Assembly: GCA_946894095.1 (NCBI GenBank)
Contig: OX335652.1
Location: forward strand, 11,059,001 to 11,123,000
Reading direction: 5' to 3'
DNA from: Incurvaria masculella
Lineage: Eukaryota > Arthropoda > Insecta > Lepidoptera > Incurvariidae
DNA length: 64,000 nt
The notes under the pieces were generated by a model. The model did no database searches, was not told the origin of the DNA, and worked only from the letters and a program-made list of their open reading frames with translations. Position numbers and translations under genes: made by a program. Positions 13,001-28,000 of the stretch are shown one piece after another. Within the stretch, counting starts at the first letter, position 1; every line of letters starts with the position of its first letter.

Positions 13001-16000
13001 CTTGGCAGTAGGTGGGGTATTAGCTATCCATGTCCAGTAACATAAAATTTAAATTTAATTATTTATTTTATTTAATTTAATTATTTAATTATTTAATAAA
13101 AATTTAATTACAAAACCTAGTTCCCGAAAAGATTCCCAATGACCTCGGTAGTCGAAGTTTTTTGCGGCTGATATTTTGAAGTGTTTTGGTACTGCAGCGA
13201 GCCCGTACCGTACGAATCGGCGGAAAAAGCTTAGTGACAGTCGCCTTAATGCGAAGGGAACCCTAATAAAGCGAATATGGATAGAAAAGTGAAGTGCAAG
13301 CATACAAACGTGTTTATGTTATATTTAATAACGATTGAGTTTCTGAGCTATAAGCATCTAGCCCCGATTGCACGAAGAGACGGCTGACTTAATCAATGCA
13401 CAAACACGTCACTTTTAGTGAACCGCATGGAGTTCTTTCCATATTGTACATAAAAAGTGACATGTTTAATCATACATTGACGTTGACTTTGATTTTTTGT
13501 CCTTTCGTGCACTCGGCCCCTAGTGTACTTAGTTATCTTTAGTGTTGGTCAAGTAGCAAACGTTAAGTTACATACCTGGAGAAATAATAAGTGCATCATC
13601 AGTAAATGTTTTCAAAAACAAACTGGATCTTTAGTTAAAATAAAAAAAATCGTAGACAAGAAAATAAATAAATAAGTGCAAGTGCTTAAAAACAAAAGTG
13701 CAAGTGCATAAAAAGAAGTGCACGCATCAGCATGATGCTGCTAGTGCATTACAATATAATAATAACAATAATAATAAGCCCCCTCTCGCCGCCGGTGGTG
13801 AAGATACCGTTTATTTATAGTATTTTTATATGTTTCTGTGATATATAAAAATTGTGTAAATATTGTGTGAAATAAAAAATATACATAATAATAATAATAA
13901 TAATAACTATACCTCGATTTCCATGCCGACTTTGAGCACACCCTGCAGGATGGAGCCACCGGCGACGCCGCCGCGCAGGTCGTCCACTTCGCAGCCCGGC
14001 TTGTTCACGTCGAACGAGCGGATGACGATCATGCGCGGCGCCGATGAGAAGTCCCGCAGCGGCACCGGAATCTTCTTCATTATGTACTCGCAGAGCACCT
14101 GAAAGACGACGTTACGTTTTTTAGTTCACTATTTCGTTTGATTCAAGCTTTGCTGATATGACAATAAGCCTGGTTTTCAACAAGTGCTGATTTATTTTAA
14201 TTGACACTTAAAGGGCCTTTATTACTAAAGTGCCGATTATCTTGTACCGGTATTGATTGCAAGCTGCTAAGAAAGGCCCTTACCACATAGTAAGCTAATA
14301 GTAAGCAGTAGGTGAAAAAGGCCCTAAGATATGTTGTGTAGAGCATAGAGTAAGGGATATTTTTTTTTGTATCTGTAGGACTAGTAGCATAATGGTGCGG
14401 AGACTTGCCTACCATACCAGAGGTGTGGGTTCAAATGCTAGCCCTGTTCATGCACGAATTTTTCTCTCTTTCTGAGTTGGATAAGTGAATTTCGTCACGA
14501 ATGCGAGCTGCTCCATTGTTCGGAATCCCTAGTAAAACTGAAGGTCCCCTTCCCCTACTAGGTGGTAGGGTTTAAGCCTATCCGGGTGGGCTTAACCGTA
14601 CCTAGCAGGGGATGGGGCCTATAGTTTTAGATGGATTCTGGACCATAGAACATCTCACATTCGTCAAGTAAATGCATTTAGCGATCACAGAAAAATGAAA
14701 GAAAGTGGTGAATTAATGGAGAGTGGATCAAACATGACCCCTCACATTAGAGAAAATAACATTCGTATAAAGATTTTCTTTTGACTGTTATTTGACTTGG
14801 TTTAGATTTTTCATCAAATTAAAAACGTGCAGACACAGATAATTATTGTAGAATTTTAGATACCAAATGTCAAGCAAATTGGAACAGTGATTTTCAAATG
14901 ATTAGTAAACTACGTTTGTATGGGGAACATAGCTTAGGGCCGTTCTTAAATGCCATAACCCAAGTATACATAACACTAGTAAGTGCTAATCTGCCAAATA
15001 GGAAAAGCTCTTTAAGTGCATTTACCTCAATGTTGTACTTAAGCTGAGCCGATATGGGTATGATTGGCGCGCCCTCCGCTACGGTGCCCTGCACGAACTT
15101 GACGATCTGCTCGTGCTGCTCCTTCGCCTGCCCCTCCTTCACCAGGTCGATCTTGTTCTGCAGTATCAGGATGTGCTTCAGCTTCATGATCTCGATGGCC
15201 GCCAGGTGCTCGCTGGTCTGCGGCTGGGGGCACGACTCGTTGCCTGAAATGTTCAGTCGTCCGAGCGTCAGGAGCCTGCTGAGTTCCCTTCCCCTACAAC
15301 TTTTTTTTTATGCAATCTGACATGGATGACTGCGTGATCTACACATGCCTAGCGTTATGATATTAGCCCAATACACCACATTCCCGAAGGAATTAGGTGC
15401 CATGCCAGAACCTACCCTTTATGAGAACGGCTACATTGAACTGGATGGAAAAACCAGATAATTTTTCATTGCCGCTTCGACCATCTATCATCCAATGCGA
15501 TGGTACCAACCAGGGCAGGCAGGGTACCACCTAGTAGGGCCTTTCCCTACTAGGTGGCCTTTACCTACAATATTACATAGATTCCGAACCATGGAGCATT
15601 CGCGACGAAATGCACTTATCCAATTCAGTTAGAGAAAGAAAGTTGTGATTAACGGGGTGAGTGCACGGAAAAATTGTCCGTGTTTTCCATCCAGTTCAAT
15701 AAAGGAAGGTCCTGGCATTGCATGTCTTGGGCTAATTTCATAACGGTTGTGTGATATTATATATCACACTATGAATTATGTGTACGAATTATGTGTGTTG
15801 TATGTACTAATAATTATATATCGAACTATGAGTCATCCGAAAATATATAGACTGCTCCATTAATAATGTTTGGTAATTTGTAACACAGGCGTAGGTATTT
15901 TTTATGAAAATAAAAATTAGGTAAAAATATAGCAATCTTATCAATTTATAGGATAGCAGAGTCTGTTGTCTGAAGAGGAAAGGAAAGAACATTTTCTTGC

Positions 16001-19000
16001 AGTGGCCAAGAGCCCTACAACCACCGAAACTAAACCACTCACCGGCGATAAGAAGCAGCGCTGCATCCATGACAGCGGCTCCGTTCAACATGGTGGCCAT
16101 GAGGATGTCGTGACCGGGGCAGTCGACGAAGCTCACGTGGCGGACTAGCTGGAAGCGGCCCGTGCAGTTGGTCCGCAGGCAAGGGAAGTTGTCGTCCTTC
16201 GAGGAGCCGCCGGAGATAAAACTCGCGGGTCGCGGGCACTTAGGGTTGTCACACTTGTAGATCTTGGCATTGGCGTAACCTAAGGACAGCAGTGCGAGTG
16301 AATTTTGAGCGCATTGGGACTGAACCTAGTAGACATTGAGCGCCAGTACAGTTTTAGTATGAAATGTTGATGTTGAATGACCGAAAAGTTACACCATTTT
16401 AAATAATTTTAATTAAACATCCTTAATGGATACTTATATATTACACCCACTGTCATGAAATTAGCTCAATACACCACATGCGAACTTGGTGCCATGCTAT
16501 TTTTTGGCATGGCTACATTGAATCAAAAGAAAAACATGGACAGTTTTTTTCAATGCGAATTTTTTTGGAAAATTGTATACTTTTTTTAGAAGAACCACTT
16601 TAGGTGTAAGGTGTTATCAGGTTTTTAGTGGCAAAAGTTTTAAGAGGACCTAAATTTTATCGGCTGCCATAGAGCAGGCCATTACCCGTTGATGTGTCAG
16701 TATTTATACGCGAGCAATATTATTTATATTTATATAAGTTTATTGCACTAAAAAAAAAACTCGGGCAAAAGGTACAACTTAATGCCGGAGGCATTTTCTA
16801 CCAGTCTACCTTTGGGTATCGTGAGCAGTAAGTAGTGCGAGTAGTAACTATGGATATATCTTACCAAAAACTTTGTGTAATAGTGTTTATATGTTTTCTA
16901 GTGAAATGAAATACAATATAAACACATTAATATATAAAAATATTACATGTTTTTTTTTATTTTAAGATTTTAAAAATGTCCTGCCGCACTCTGTCCTGAA
17001 TATTTCTATTGTGATAAGAGGTTTCGGTAATTTTTTAATGCATTAAAAGAAAGCTATATACATAATCGTCAGACATTTTGGCGTCCCAGGAGATGTCGCA
17101 CCACCTGCCTGGGACATTGCAAACGGTCAGGAAAAGGTGTGCTGCAATTCATAAGACAATGATTTCCATCTGTTTTGCGCTTAAATTAACAAATTCGTGA
17201 TTCGAACGCCACGTCCGTGCTGTTGCCATTTCCATTTGTTTTTCGAACAGAAAGATATAAAGAAACAAAGTCGCGCTTAGCACAATTTTGTGAAATATAT
17301 TACTGAAATTCAGTGAATAAGTTGCCAACCGGATTTGGAAAAAAAATACTCTTAACCCTAGGCAGCTCGATCCTAGCAAGATAGGTACCTAATCTCTAAT
17401 AGGTACCTAAGCACGAATATCGGTTCTCCGATGTGACCGCTCATACGGGTAGGCGACTTGACTGACAGGACTGGTTCTCCTACTTGCTTGAGCGCCTTCC
17501 CCGCCACCACTCGTAACTGAGCCTTATAGTTTTCAGAGTGGTCAGTCTGAGTTCTCACCTAAATTGGCGGTTACGGCAAACCGATCGACTGGCGTTTTCC
17601 GTAAAAACGTCAAACTCCATACAAGTTTTTACTAGATATTCTGTGATTTTACTTCTTCAAGCTGTTAAAGTCAAACTCGGACTTCCGATTTATATGAAAA
17701 CGCGGAGTCGGCGTAAACGGCAACGTGAGTAAGCTGTCAAATCAAACTCGGACTCGCAAATGTTAGTTCGCTTAACGCCCACTGCGCTCTTCAATTTCTC
17801 CATACATTTGAAAACGCCAGTCGATCGGTTTGCCGTAAACGCCAATTTGGGCGACAACTGGGACTTCGGGTACGGAGATGCCTTCGTGGGACAAAACATA
17901 CCGAAAGCTCCACAGAACAAAGCTAAGCTATAAATTTTATATTTTTGTATGTAAAGGGTACGTTTCCTAGCTTTTTTGGTGTTTTTGTAGACAGCACTCT
18001 ATTCAGTTCCATACATTCCCGTTTTAACAACCCACAATATATCTTGAGTATGTACTATGCAATATGGTGGCAAAGCAGTCCACCCTGAGCTGCACTGCAC
18101 GCTTATAGTATGCATTGTAATTGTTTTAAATTGTTTTATGTTACAATTAATAGGTAGGCTAAGTAAAACCACAGTTTATAATTTTATCACATCTATTAAA
18201 CAAGTATTTTTATAAGTACACCTTAATTGTAAGTAAACAAAAAATATATTTAATTAATACATAGTCTGGTGATCGGAAACAGGTGAGAAATGCAAGAAAA
18301 ATTACAGCATCGCACCTGGTGTGACCGTTCATTATTGAGCTTAAACTAATGTCTATTAAAGAGTGAGATAAACATGTCAGTTCCAATGTCCACATTTTAA
18401 TGTCAAATATTTCTTTCAGCACATCACCTTACTATATTTCCTTGTTTGGTTAAACTTAGATGCAATTTTGCTGCATTATGCATAGAAATAAAGGGGTAAT
18501 TTTTTTTTACCAAAATAAGAAATATAAGATACTAAAGAACACAGGATGTATGGGAAGTCCAACATCAGCATAATACAACATATACCAGCTGCAAATAATC
18601 AGCACCAAGCACACACATCAAATGCCAGCCAACATACATACAACCAATATGAGAAACTTCTGAAAAGGCAAGTCATTGCGAGATGGAGATTCAAACAAGT
18701 CCTGCCGAAATGGAGTTGCTCTGCTGGACCACAAATTAACAACCACAAGAAAAAAAAAATTTGGTTTAATTGAGGGCACCCGGTACATACATCGGTACAT
18801 AATAAATAATTTTTAGATAAAGCATGAAATTTTTTATTTTCATGAATTAAATTACTATCAAAATATAGAATCAAAAATGTGTGCATCATGACTTTTGACA
18901 ACGAAAAAAGAAACAAATAATTTTGGGTGGACCCAAAATATTAAAGGGCACGCTAGGTAATCTGGCCAAAACGATTACTTGGGTCATGAACATACCAAGA

Positions 19001-22000
19001 GATTTCTGTAATTTTGCTGTGTGTGCGATCAGAACATCGTGCCTGGATGTATTATTTTGGTAATTAATTAATATTTAATTCCGAGACATTTTTATGAAAA
19101 ACTGATATGGTTGGCTGTGCTGAGGACCATTTGGTCCTAGAAAAGCCAAAAATACCTCGCCTCGTAAACCAAGCTCAGCGAGGCACCATGACAGTGGACT
19201 TGCGGACTATCGCTAAGCTATCGAACTTGTTCCAATTACGTTTGTCCACTCCCAGGTTATAGGTATGAGGAAAGGCACATAGGTATGAGGATGTTCCATA
19301 TCCGGGCAGTGCGGCAGAGAAATGAGTTTGAAAAACGGTTTGTTCTCAAAAGCCTAATGTCAACCATGAGGAGATGCTGATCCTCAGCAGCAGGTGCTCC
19401 AGATATAGGTAAAATGGGGAAGAATGAGAAATGCAAGTACCACAGAGCAACGTCCATGGTGGTACCTGTAGAACAGACTGAGCGACCCCACAAACCGACT
19501 GGACTCCAAGCCAGGTGAGTTGTGGGTCCCCAACAAGACGGAACGCTCGGTGCTGAATTGAGTCCAAGGACGCTTATTAGCCAGGATTGTGCCCCACACA
19601 TACTAAATATAGGCTACATTTGAAGGCAGCTATGCTGTATATAAATGCTGGAACATCCAATGGTTTCAAAAATATGTTTTAATATGGTAAACATGAAGTA
19701 TTTTTATTTACAAGATACGTAAAAAAAATTAAATACAACTTATGTTATGCAGTCTTAGTATGTATTTCGTAATATTACTCGTACATACTATTGTTCTAAA
19801 TATATTTATACCATTTAGTTTTAGGTTGATAGGTAAACATTACCTCTAGTTTAATTTAATTTGAAAACCTCTGGCATTTTTTTTATTGGTTTTTAGGGTT
19901 CCATACCCAAAGGGTGCCAACGGAACCCTATTACTAAGCCTCCGCTGTCCGTCTGTCCATCCATCCGTCCGTCTGTCACAGCACTGTATCTCATGAACCA
20001 TAATAGGTAGGAAGCTGAATTTTTCACAGAGTGTGTATTTATTTTGCCGCCACAACAACAAATATGTAAGTCTACAGCTTATGATAAAAAATATATCACT
20101 AGAAAAAGCTTCATTTTATGTCCGTATGTTTTTGATTTTTCGTAAATATGTGTATTTTTCATTAAAAAAATTTAAAATGAATGCAAAATAAGACAACTTT
20201 TTTCCAATGTTTTTAAGCCAATATTTTCCAATCTAAAAGGTAAGTTAAAAAATATAATTTAAACATACAGAAGAAGACTTTGACAATTATAATCCAAAAT
20301 TTCAATAACCTAGTAAAACATTAAGAGCGTAAACAGGTTATCGCCTGTAGTATAGGGAGTTGATAGGATAACGACTCTCTTAACATGTTTCCACCACACC
20401 CCGATGTTCTCGACAATATGTTTCAATTATGCTAAGCTCATTGTTGTCAATGCCTTATTTAGACTGTTTAAGCAGTGAAGCTAAAAATTTGGGACATATT
20501 TATATTTTAAGAGGCATATAATTTTGATTATCTGAATCAAATAGAAATATCAAAAAGATATCTGCCACAGCAGCTCACACTTGCTAGTCAGCTTTTACTT
20601 CTTCCTAATTACAGCTTTCATAAACATTTCAAAGATGGATTCGTCTTGTCCAAAATTAAGTAATTTTTAATAAACAAATGTTTTCTGTATATGTTTTAGA
20701 TACAGAAAACTTATTTGTCTGAGGGTACATAGATAAATAGGGTTTTTTTAAATGGTGTTTTTGTATTGTAAACAACTTAATTTTTGCCTCATTTTTTTTT
20801 TTAATGCGACCTGACATGGATGGCTAATACCACACAACTACCGTTATGACATTAGCCCAATACACCACATTCCCGAAGAAATTAGGTGCCATGCCAGGAC
20901 CTTCCCTTTATGAGCACGGCTACATTGAACTGGATGGAAAACACGGACAATTTTTCATTGCCGCTTCGACCATCTTTTCATCCAATGCGATGGTACCAAC
21001 CCGGGCGGGCTTATACCCTACCACCTAGTAGGGGAAGGGGACCTACAGTTTTACATGGATTCCGAACCATGGAGCAGCTCGCATTCGTGACGAAATGCAC
21101 TTATCGAACTCTGAAAGAGAAAGACAGTGGTGCAAGTTGGTATTGAACCCAGGCCTCTGGTTCGCTAGGCCAGTCCGCGCGCCACTAGGCTACGAGCCGC
21201 TCAATGTTTTTTATCCCTTTGTCCTTCTCCAAAGTCCAGACTATCTCTTATACCGAAATTTATCAAAATTGGTTCAGCCGTTTAGACATGAAACGCAACA
21301 GACAGAGTTTACTTTCGCATTTATAATGTAAATATAAACCAACAAACCAACTATCAAATGTATGGATTTGATAGTTGATTTTATGCTTCTTAACTGTTTT
21401 TAACCAATTTTAAGAATTCAATGGATACTTCGTAGATATTTCGATTTGTATATTTTAACTTCTATGAAGCCTATTTACAGCTGAAATTCTTTATATATTA
21501 TTTTGGAGGAAGCATATTAAAAACTGACTTTCCATAAAATTCATATAAATAACATAAACAACACCAGAGTTGACAACAACACGAGAGTTTCCCAATAGGG
21601 AACTAACTCTACTCGACAGAACCACATGCCACATATATGTTCATAATCAATAGAATGATACGATACTGATAAATACACGGACAATAAATAAAACTAGAAG
21701 GCATTTGACAGCATGTTTACGAATTAGTTAGAATAATCATTATAATTATAGGCAGTGAGGTAGAACTACATTCACAATATCTTTGTGAAATAAGTTCAGT
21801 GAGTGTTGGTGGTGCTTAGATATAGTTCGTTTAACATTGAAGTTTCAAACAGATAAGCATTAGAAAAGTTAGGGTTTGTCTTTGTAAATTCAATTCAGAC
21901 ATACTGAGGGTTTTGCATCGAATCTTCATACCTTACTGCCTTCCGTAAAAGGGTTGAAAAATCACTGGTATTGGTTTCTAGTTCAGGATCCCGCCACTTT

Positions 22001-25000
22001 TTAGCGTTGATTCGATATTGCAACCTGGCTATCGTGTTTCTTCGTTTGCCGTTTTTGTTATTTTTTTCTTACAGGTAACAGTCGTGAAAAATCTTCAAGA
22101 TATTAGTAATTTGAAGGTAAAATAACTTTCATGGACGTTATATTATGAAATGGATTTGTGTGAATACTGTGTTTACCTCAAGCTATAAATTTCAACCTAT
22201 ACTTATATATTTATGACAATACCTCTGCACACCTGATATATTAGTTTGTTGGTATTGTAATTGATCAACAGATATTTCCATTTAACTACGGTATATTTAA
22301 ACTTCACCGTTTTTTGTTCTAGTGAGATTTTTAGTTATTTGTTTAATTTCTAAACATCCAATGTATCAAAGTGTTTGCAACTTCAATAACAATAACATCA
22401 TTGAGATACACATCGAATGAGCGGTAATTATTAAATCCTTAAAATATTCAAATTTAATTTGAAAACAACTACAAATCATGAAATACTTATTTAAAACCTA
22501 TATTTAACTAGAATAAATTGCAACGTGAATACCATTAAAAAAAAATATTTTAAGAGTGGCATATGGTGTACGCCAGAACCTCTTAAGATTAACGAGCACA
22601 TGGGTTTTCGAACTTTAAGGGGAAATCATGCCGGCCGGCCAGGTGCCTTTTTACACCAAGTTTGAAGGTCCCCAGATTGTACTTTGGGGGAAATACTTCG
22701 ACAGGGAGTTGATTCCTATGTTTGCCGACCCTATATTAAAGGCTCAAGAGGATCGACTGGTTCTTATATGTGGAATATCGACTGTGGGTGGGTGCATTAT
22801 TTGCCTGTTCCGTGTAGCTCTGACGAGCTTTCTCCATGATTAAGACGATAGAACACATAGGGAGACCCTACATCCCTTCGGAGTTGGAGGGTCTCTAAAT
22901 TCAGGGATATCTCGGGGTCGTGATACCCCAGGAGCAGATGATACCACTCCGTTTATTTACACATGAAAGTGCACATTTAGTTCCTAGATCGACAATATAA
23001 AATGTTAATTCTAACATATCTTATGATCTTGATACTGAAGGATTTTGAAGTTTCATTTTAAATGTAGGACCTTTTCCAGTAGACATGTTTTTTATTCTGT
23101 CATTATCTGCTGGGCATGCATTACTTGGTAAGTTAGTAAATACAAAAGAAATATTCCTACTTCATAATACAACATATTATATCAAAATATAGTGCACTAT
23201 TGCATGCGATTCCTCACAAACTGCACAGCAGTTTTCTGTACGTAACTATGAAATATTTATTTACAGAATGAAACCTTTATGAACACATTATGTTTGTTTA
23301 CAGTCTAAGTATACTTTTATGTCAAAATATATTCGCCCTTTGTGTATGGTTGTTTTTAATACACCTGCAAAAGTATTATATGTATTCAAACTACATCTCA
23401 CATTAGGTATGTTTGAAAGAAAAGGTTTAATGTTTGCATCTTCTATGAAAGCAGCAGTAATTAATGATGCAAGTGAGAACCTATTACATAGTGTGTAAAT
23501 GACAGTAAATCTCAGATAAATGTTGAAGCAAACAAGCAATAGCATAGGAAAATGCTGGCTTGAGCTGTAATTTTTCACAAGTGAGCACCATTGAGTGAAA
23601 TTCATATTATAAAACATAGTCATGGTAAAAGTCAAACCATTACTTTTGAGCCAAGCAGATACTCAATTATTTGGAGAATATAATATTATACTTAGTAGAG
23701 TATATTGTTATATAACGAATAAAGTTCATTACAATTGAAAAGATAAACCATACAAATGAACCACAACTTATCAGGTCTTATAAAAAGACCAAAAGGGTTG
23801 ATTTAGTATCTGAAAAAGAACAACTATTTGCAAAAAAAGTATGCATCTATTGATGGTTTCGAACGAAATAATTAAAAAAAAAGTTAGGAAAACGCCGACT
23901 AGGGCAGAGCAGTGTGGAAGTGGGGGCGGTACAGGGTTCACGGAGCACTTTGATAAATCATTTTCATGGATACCATTACAAATGGATGAATTGTTTCATG
24001 GAAAAAGTTGTTTAAAATACAACCAGATCTATTCAGAATGGGCAGACTAACTTTAATCCGCCGGAGTAAACCGGTTTATGTATAGTTAGTCCGGTGCTAA
24101 TCTCGTACTAAGTTTTGACAGGTGCTCTCTGAATACAAGATTAAGAAGAATGTATTTTTCGGAAAAAAAAAGGTTTTTCTATTTCATGTACTAAATAAAC
24201 CCTGAAATTATTGGACGTTTTTGAGAAGGAGGGCAGAAAACCCTTTAAATACTAACATCAGGTTTTTTAAGGCACATCAAAAGGCTCCATGGTTATTTAG
24301 TGGTGAATAAATGCAAACATTTTTCCAATTTATAAGGACTATTTTCCATGTTGGGTAATAATTTTAGATCAGTGCAACATGCATACACTCATTCTCTTAG
24401 AATAAAATTAGAACAGGTACTTTCGACAATTGTCAGAGCCACATTTGCATTCATACATATCCATTCTCTTTTCAATTTCTTCCATCCTCTTTTTAGACGG
24501 AGACTGAATGTTCAATGTGTTCACTTCGTCACTGTGCACCGAGCCAACGCCACTGTCGGAACTAACAACACTCGGTGAAGTCGAACTTGAGCTGGCGATG
24601 TTTACCGCCGCATCTGCATTGGTTGATGAAGTCGAACCATCACTATCGCCACCCTTTTGCAGATAGTCAAAGCAGATTTCTTCTCCTGCCTCGATGTCAC
24701 GCGTTGCAAACAGGGCCAACATGGGTAAGTTTGGATCAAGACAATCTGCCCATACGGCCCACACAGCCAAGTTGGGGTCGCAGGAGTGGTTGATGAAATG
24801 AGATACATTGCCAAAGTGCGCAGCGTCCACTGTGTATGGATTTTCCACAGAGTTAAAGTCAAGATCGAAAAGGTATGTCAGACCATTAGCATCATACTCT
24901 CGGCCCCTTTTTTCGGCTTCCTCAAACGTGATGACCTCTCCAACGTACTGACAGACAAACTGCCCCTGCATGATCTTCTGAAAGGTCCGGACGCCCCAGC

Positions 25001-28000
25001 CGCATCCGTTGGCAGTGCGAAATATGCAGAGTCGCACGTTTCGGCCGCCCTGGACCACCCTGTTGTTACACTCCGGGGGGCACTTGCACGCCTTGTTACA
25101 TTCATAGATGGGCGTTCCGGGCGCGACACGGAGCCTCTTTTTTGCGGTGTATGCAAAGATCCCATCGTGGTTACCGCAGCACGACTTGGAGCGGCAATTG
25201 CAGGCATCGCACTCGCAGCCGATGGGCGGGTCCTGGGGAATACTAACTCCGGCTCCGGGTGTGTTCTGATTGATGTAGACAAAGTTTTCAGGTGGTCCGG
25301 CGAGATCGACATCGTTTTCAACGGTAAGTTTTTTGGAGACATCGATCAGGTTTATGTGTTTCTCCCAGTCCTTGAGAGCTATAAGTTGCCGCGTGCGCGT
25401 ACGACCGAGTGTGTACAGCTGGAGCTTGTCGCGAGCTTCCTCCACGAGCTTTATTCCATGCAGTTCCTCCTCCTCAGTCAGCTTCAACATCGCCAGCAGG
25501 TTCAAGAGAAGTTTCTCCTTCAGGTCTGGAATGTTCAGATCTTCAGTCTCCTCAATTCGTTCGATCAAGCGTTCCTCTTTGAGTAGGTCTCCAAAGTTTA
25601 TTTCATTCTTCAGTTTTTCCAATGCTTTGAGATTCTTAATTTCCTCGTCTAGCACATAATCTGAAAGTATTTGTGGGCAATTGCCGAGATTTTCGAGCGG
25701 CTCCCAACTGTTGTCTTTTTCTGACCAGCCCTTCCACTTGACGAAGAAAGATTGTACGCCAAGTGTGTACCTAGTGTCTGTAATTTTTTCTACGATAAAC
25801 TCCCTTACGTTGGATTTTTTGTCTCTGTGTTGGACTTTTGATGGCCTTTCGATTACTGGGGAGTAACTTCGCTTGCTCTTGATGCTCTGCTTCCGACCCT
25901 TTTCGAGAAAGGCATTCTCTTGTTTTTCCTCAGCGCGATTGCGGAATATTTGGAAGTGGGAATCGGTCAGCGGTTCTGCAACATACCATGTGTTCATATT
26001 AAGACGTGGCATTTTTTAAATGCAGTTTTTATTGTCCAAACTTTTGTTTTTTTCTCAGCATTAATATGGACACACGGTATGTGGAGAACTTATATTCATG
26101 TTAAAAAAAATGATGTTATAAAAAGAGGAAAGTCAAAATTGTATCACCATTAGTAAAATGCAAATCATTAGCATTACAAATTCATAGAATTGTGTGGGTT
26201 GAGTAAGCTTAAATAATTGACATTTGGCGCATTGCTGTGAAGGGTAGCTTCCCTAATGCAAATATAGGAAAATGATGAATGATTGGCAGATTTATGAAGC
26301 TTCACTTCATCAAACTAGATGTTTTGTAGATATAAAAAAAATAGGGTGCAAAAAAGTTAACAAGTTTTGACAAAGAATCCTATGCCTACGTAGTTAGAAG
26401 GGTTGAATAAAAAATCCTTCTTACTTGTAAACACAACCAAACATAACATAACATGGAAAGTTCGACATCTCTGACAAGAAATATGCAATTGATCTATTTT
26501 ATAATAAGTTCAGACTAGTCTCGTGGTGACGCCTCCTATCTGTTGAGGCGGGTTCGATACTGAGGAATACATTTTTGATTCTTATCAATTTTGAAATGTG
26601 CAATTAATCGTTCACAACCCATGTAAAACAATACTTTCCCCTCCATTACTAGATGGTTTAGTTAAGCCGCAGTAGACAAAAATGGTTGAATCAGAAATGA
26701 AAATTTTAATGGGTTTTTTGTCCAGTTTCATTAAGCAATGCTTCAATTATGGGAGGGTAATAGCCTGGTTTCTAGTTTCTTTGGGAATGTACTGTAAAAG
26801 GCTTATATCATGACACTAGATCACATCAAGTAACAAAAAAGCTAAATGAGCTCTCTTAGGTTAGTAATAAGCTCTAGGTGAATTCTCCAGCTCAAAAATG
26901 TAGACCGGGGAATGCTCATGTTTGAAAGTGTAAAAAGACAAAAGCTCACCTAATTTAATAGTAATGTTGCGTTCAAGCTCGTTTTTGAAGCGAACGGTCT
27001 GTACTCCCGAGATGGCTTTGACTACGGTGGACTTGCCGTGGGCCACATGCCCAATGGTGCCGATGTTGATGGTCGCCTGTCGAGAGATCACCTCCGGAGA
27101 AAGCGCCGATAGCTTGCTCACATCCTGCATAAGAGCATAAGGTAGAGCTTACATTGTGCAATTTAACATTTTTTTAATGAGAAGCTAGGTATCTGCTTGC
27201 CTCCCTGGACTCGATACAGCGTCGTGCCATGCGTCTCGTCGACGACCCCAAGGTATCCCTGAATTTAGAGACCCTTCAACTCCGAAGGGATGTAGGGTAT
27301 CTCGATCGTCTTTACCACGGAGAATGATCTTCGGAGCTGCATAACGCTGTCCCTCCGGCCCCTTTCCACGACCGCACAACGCGGAACAGGCACCCATTCA
27401 CTGTCGATATTCCCAAAATAGGAACCCAACGATCCTCTAGATCTTTTGTCTATAGGGTCAGTAAACTATGGACTCCCTGGCAAAGTTTGTCCCTCAAGCT
27501 ACAAACATCGTGTAAAGAAGCACCTGGCCGACCGGTATGGTCTTTGCAGCCCCTGTCAAAGTCCGAAAGCCCATGGGCGTCGTTGGGCGCGTTTTTTGCA
27601 AGTTCTTGGCGTGCACCATATGCCGCATTTAACATAAAAAAAAATATTTCTGAAAATTCCAAAATGTCAAGTACATATGATTTTAATTACCATAAAGAGG
27701 ATTGTGTGGACTGTAGGTTAGGGGTTCTCGCTGCTAATTAAGAGCTTAGACATGTTTGGAATATGTATATTTCGAAACTCAACTAAATTACACGGAACGA
27801 TGTTCAAAGGGAAAAACAAGAATCCTTTCATTTCATTCAATAACTAAATTTACCTTCCAATTAGAAGTTACCATGGATTCCTATGCTCTGTTCGCCGAGT
27901 TAACCTAGCAACGGAAAGATGGCATTGCACATGATTGGATACAGATACTAGGCATAGGCCACTTTCACATTGAGAGTCAAAGTGAGTCTATTCATTTGCT

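Noticed and set aside
24786..25586. 266-aa plus-strand frame
   Set aside because: Antisense shadow of the Su(var)3-9 SET exon with no recognisable domain.
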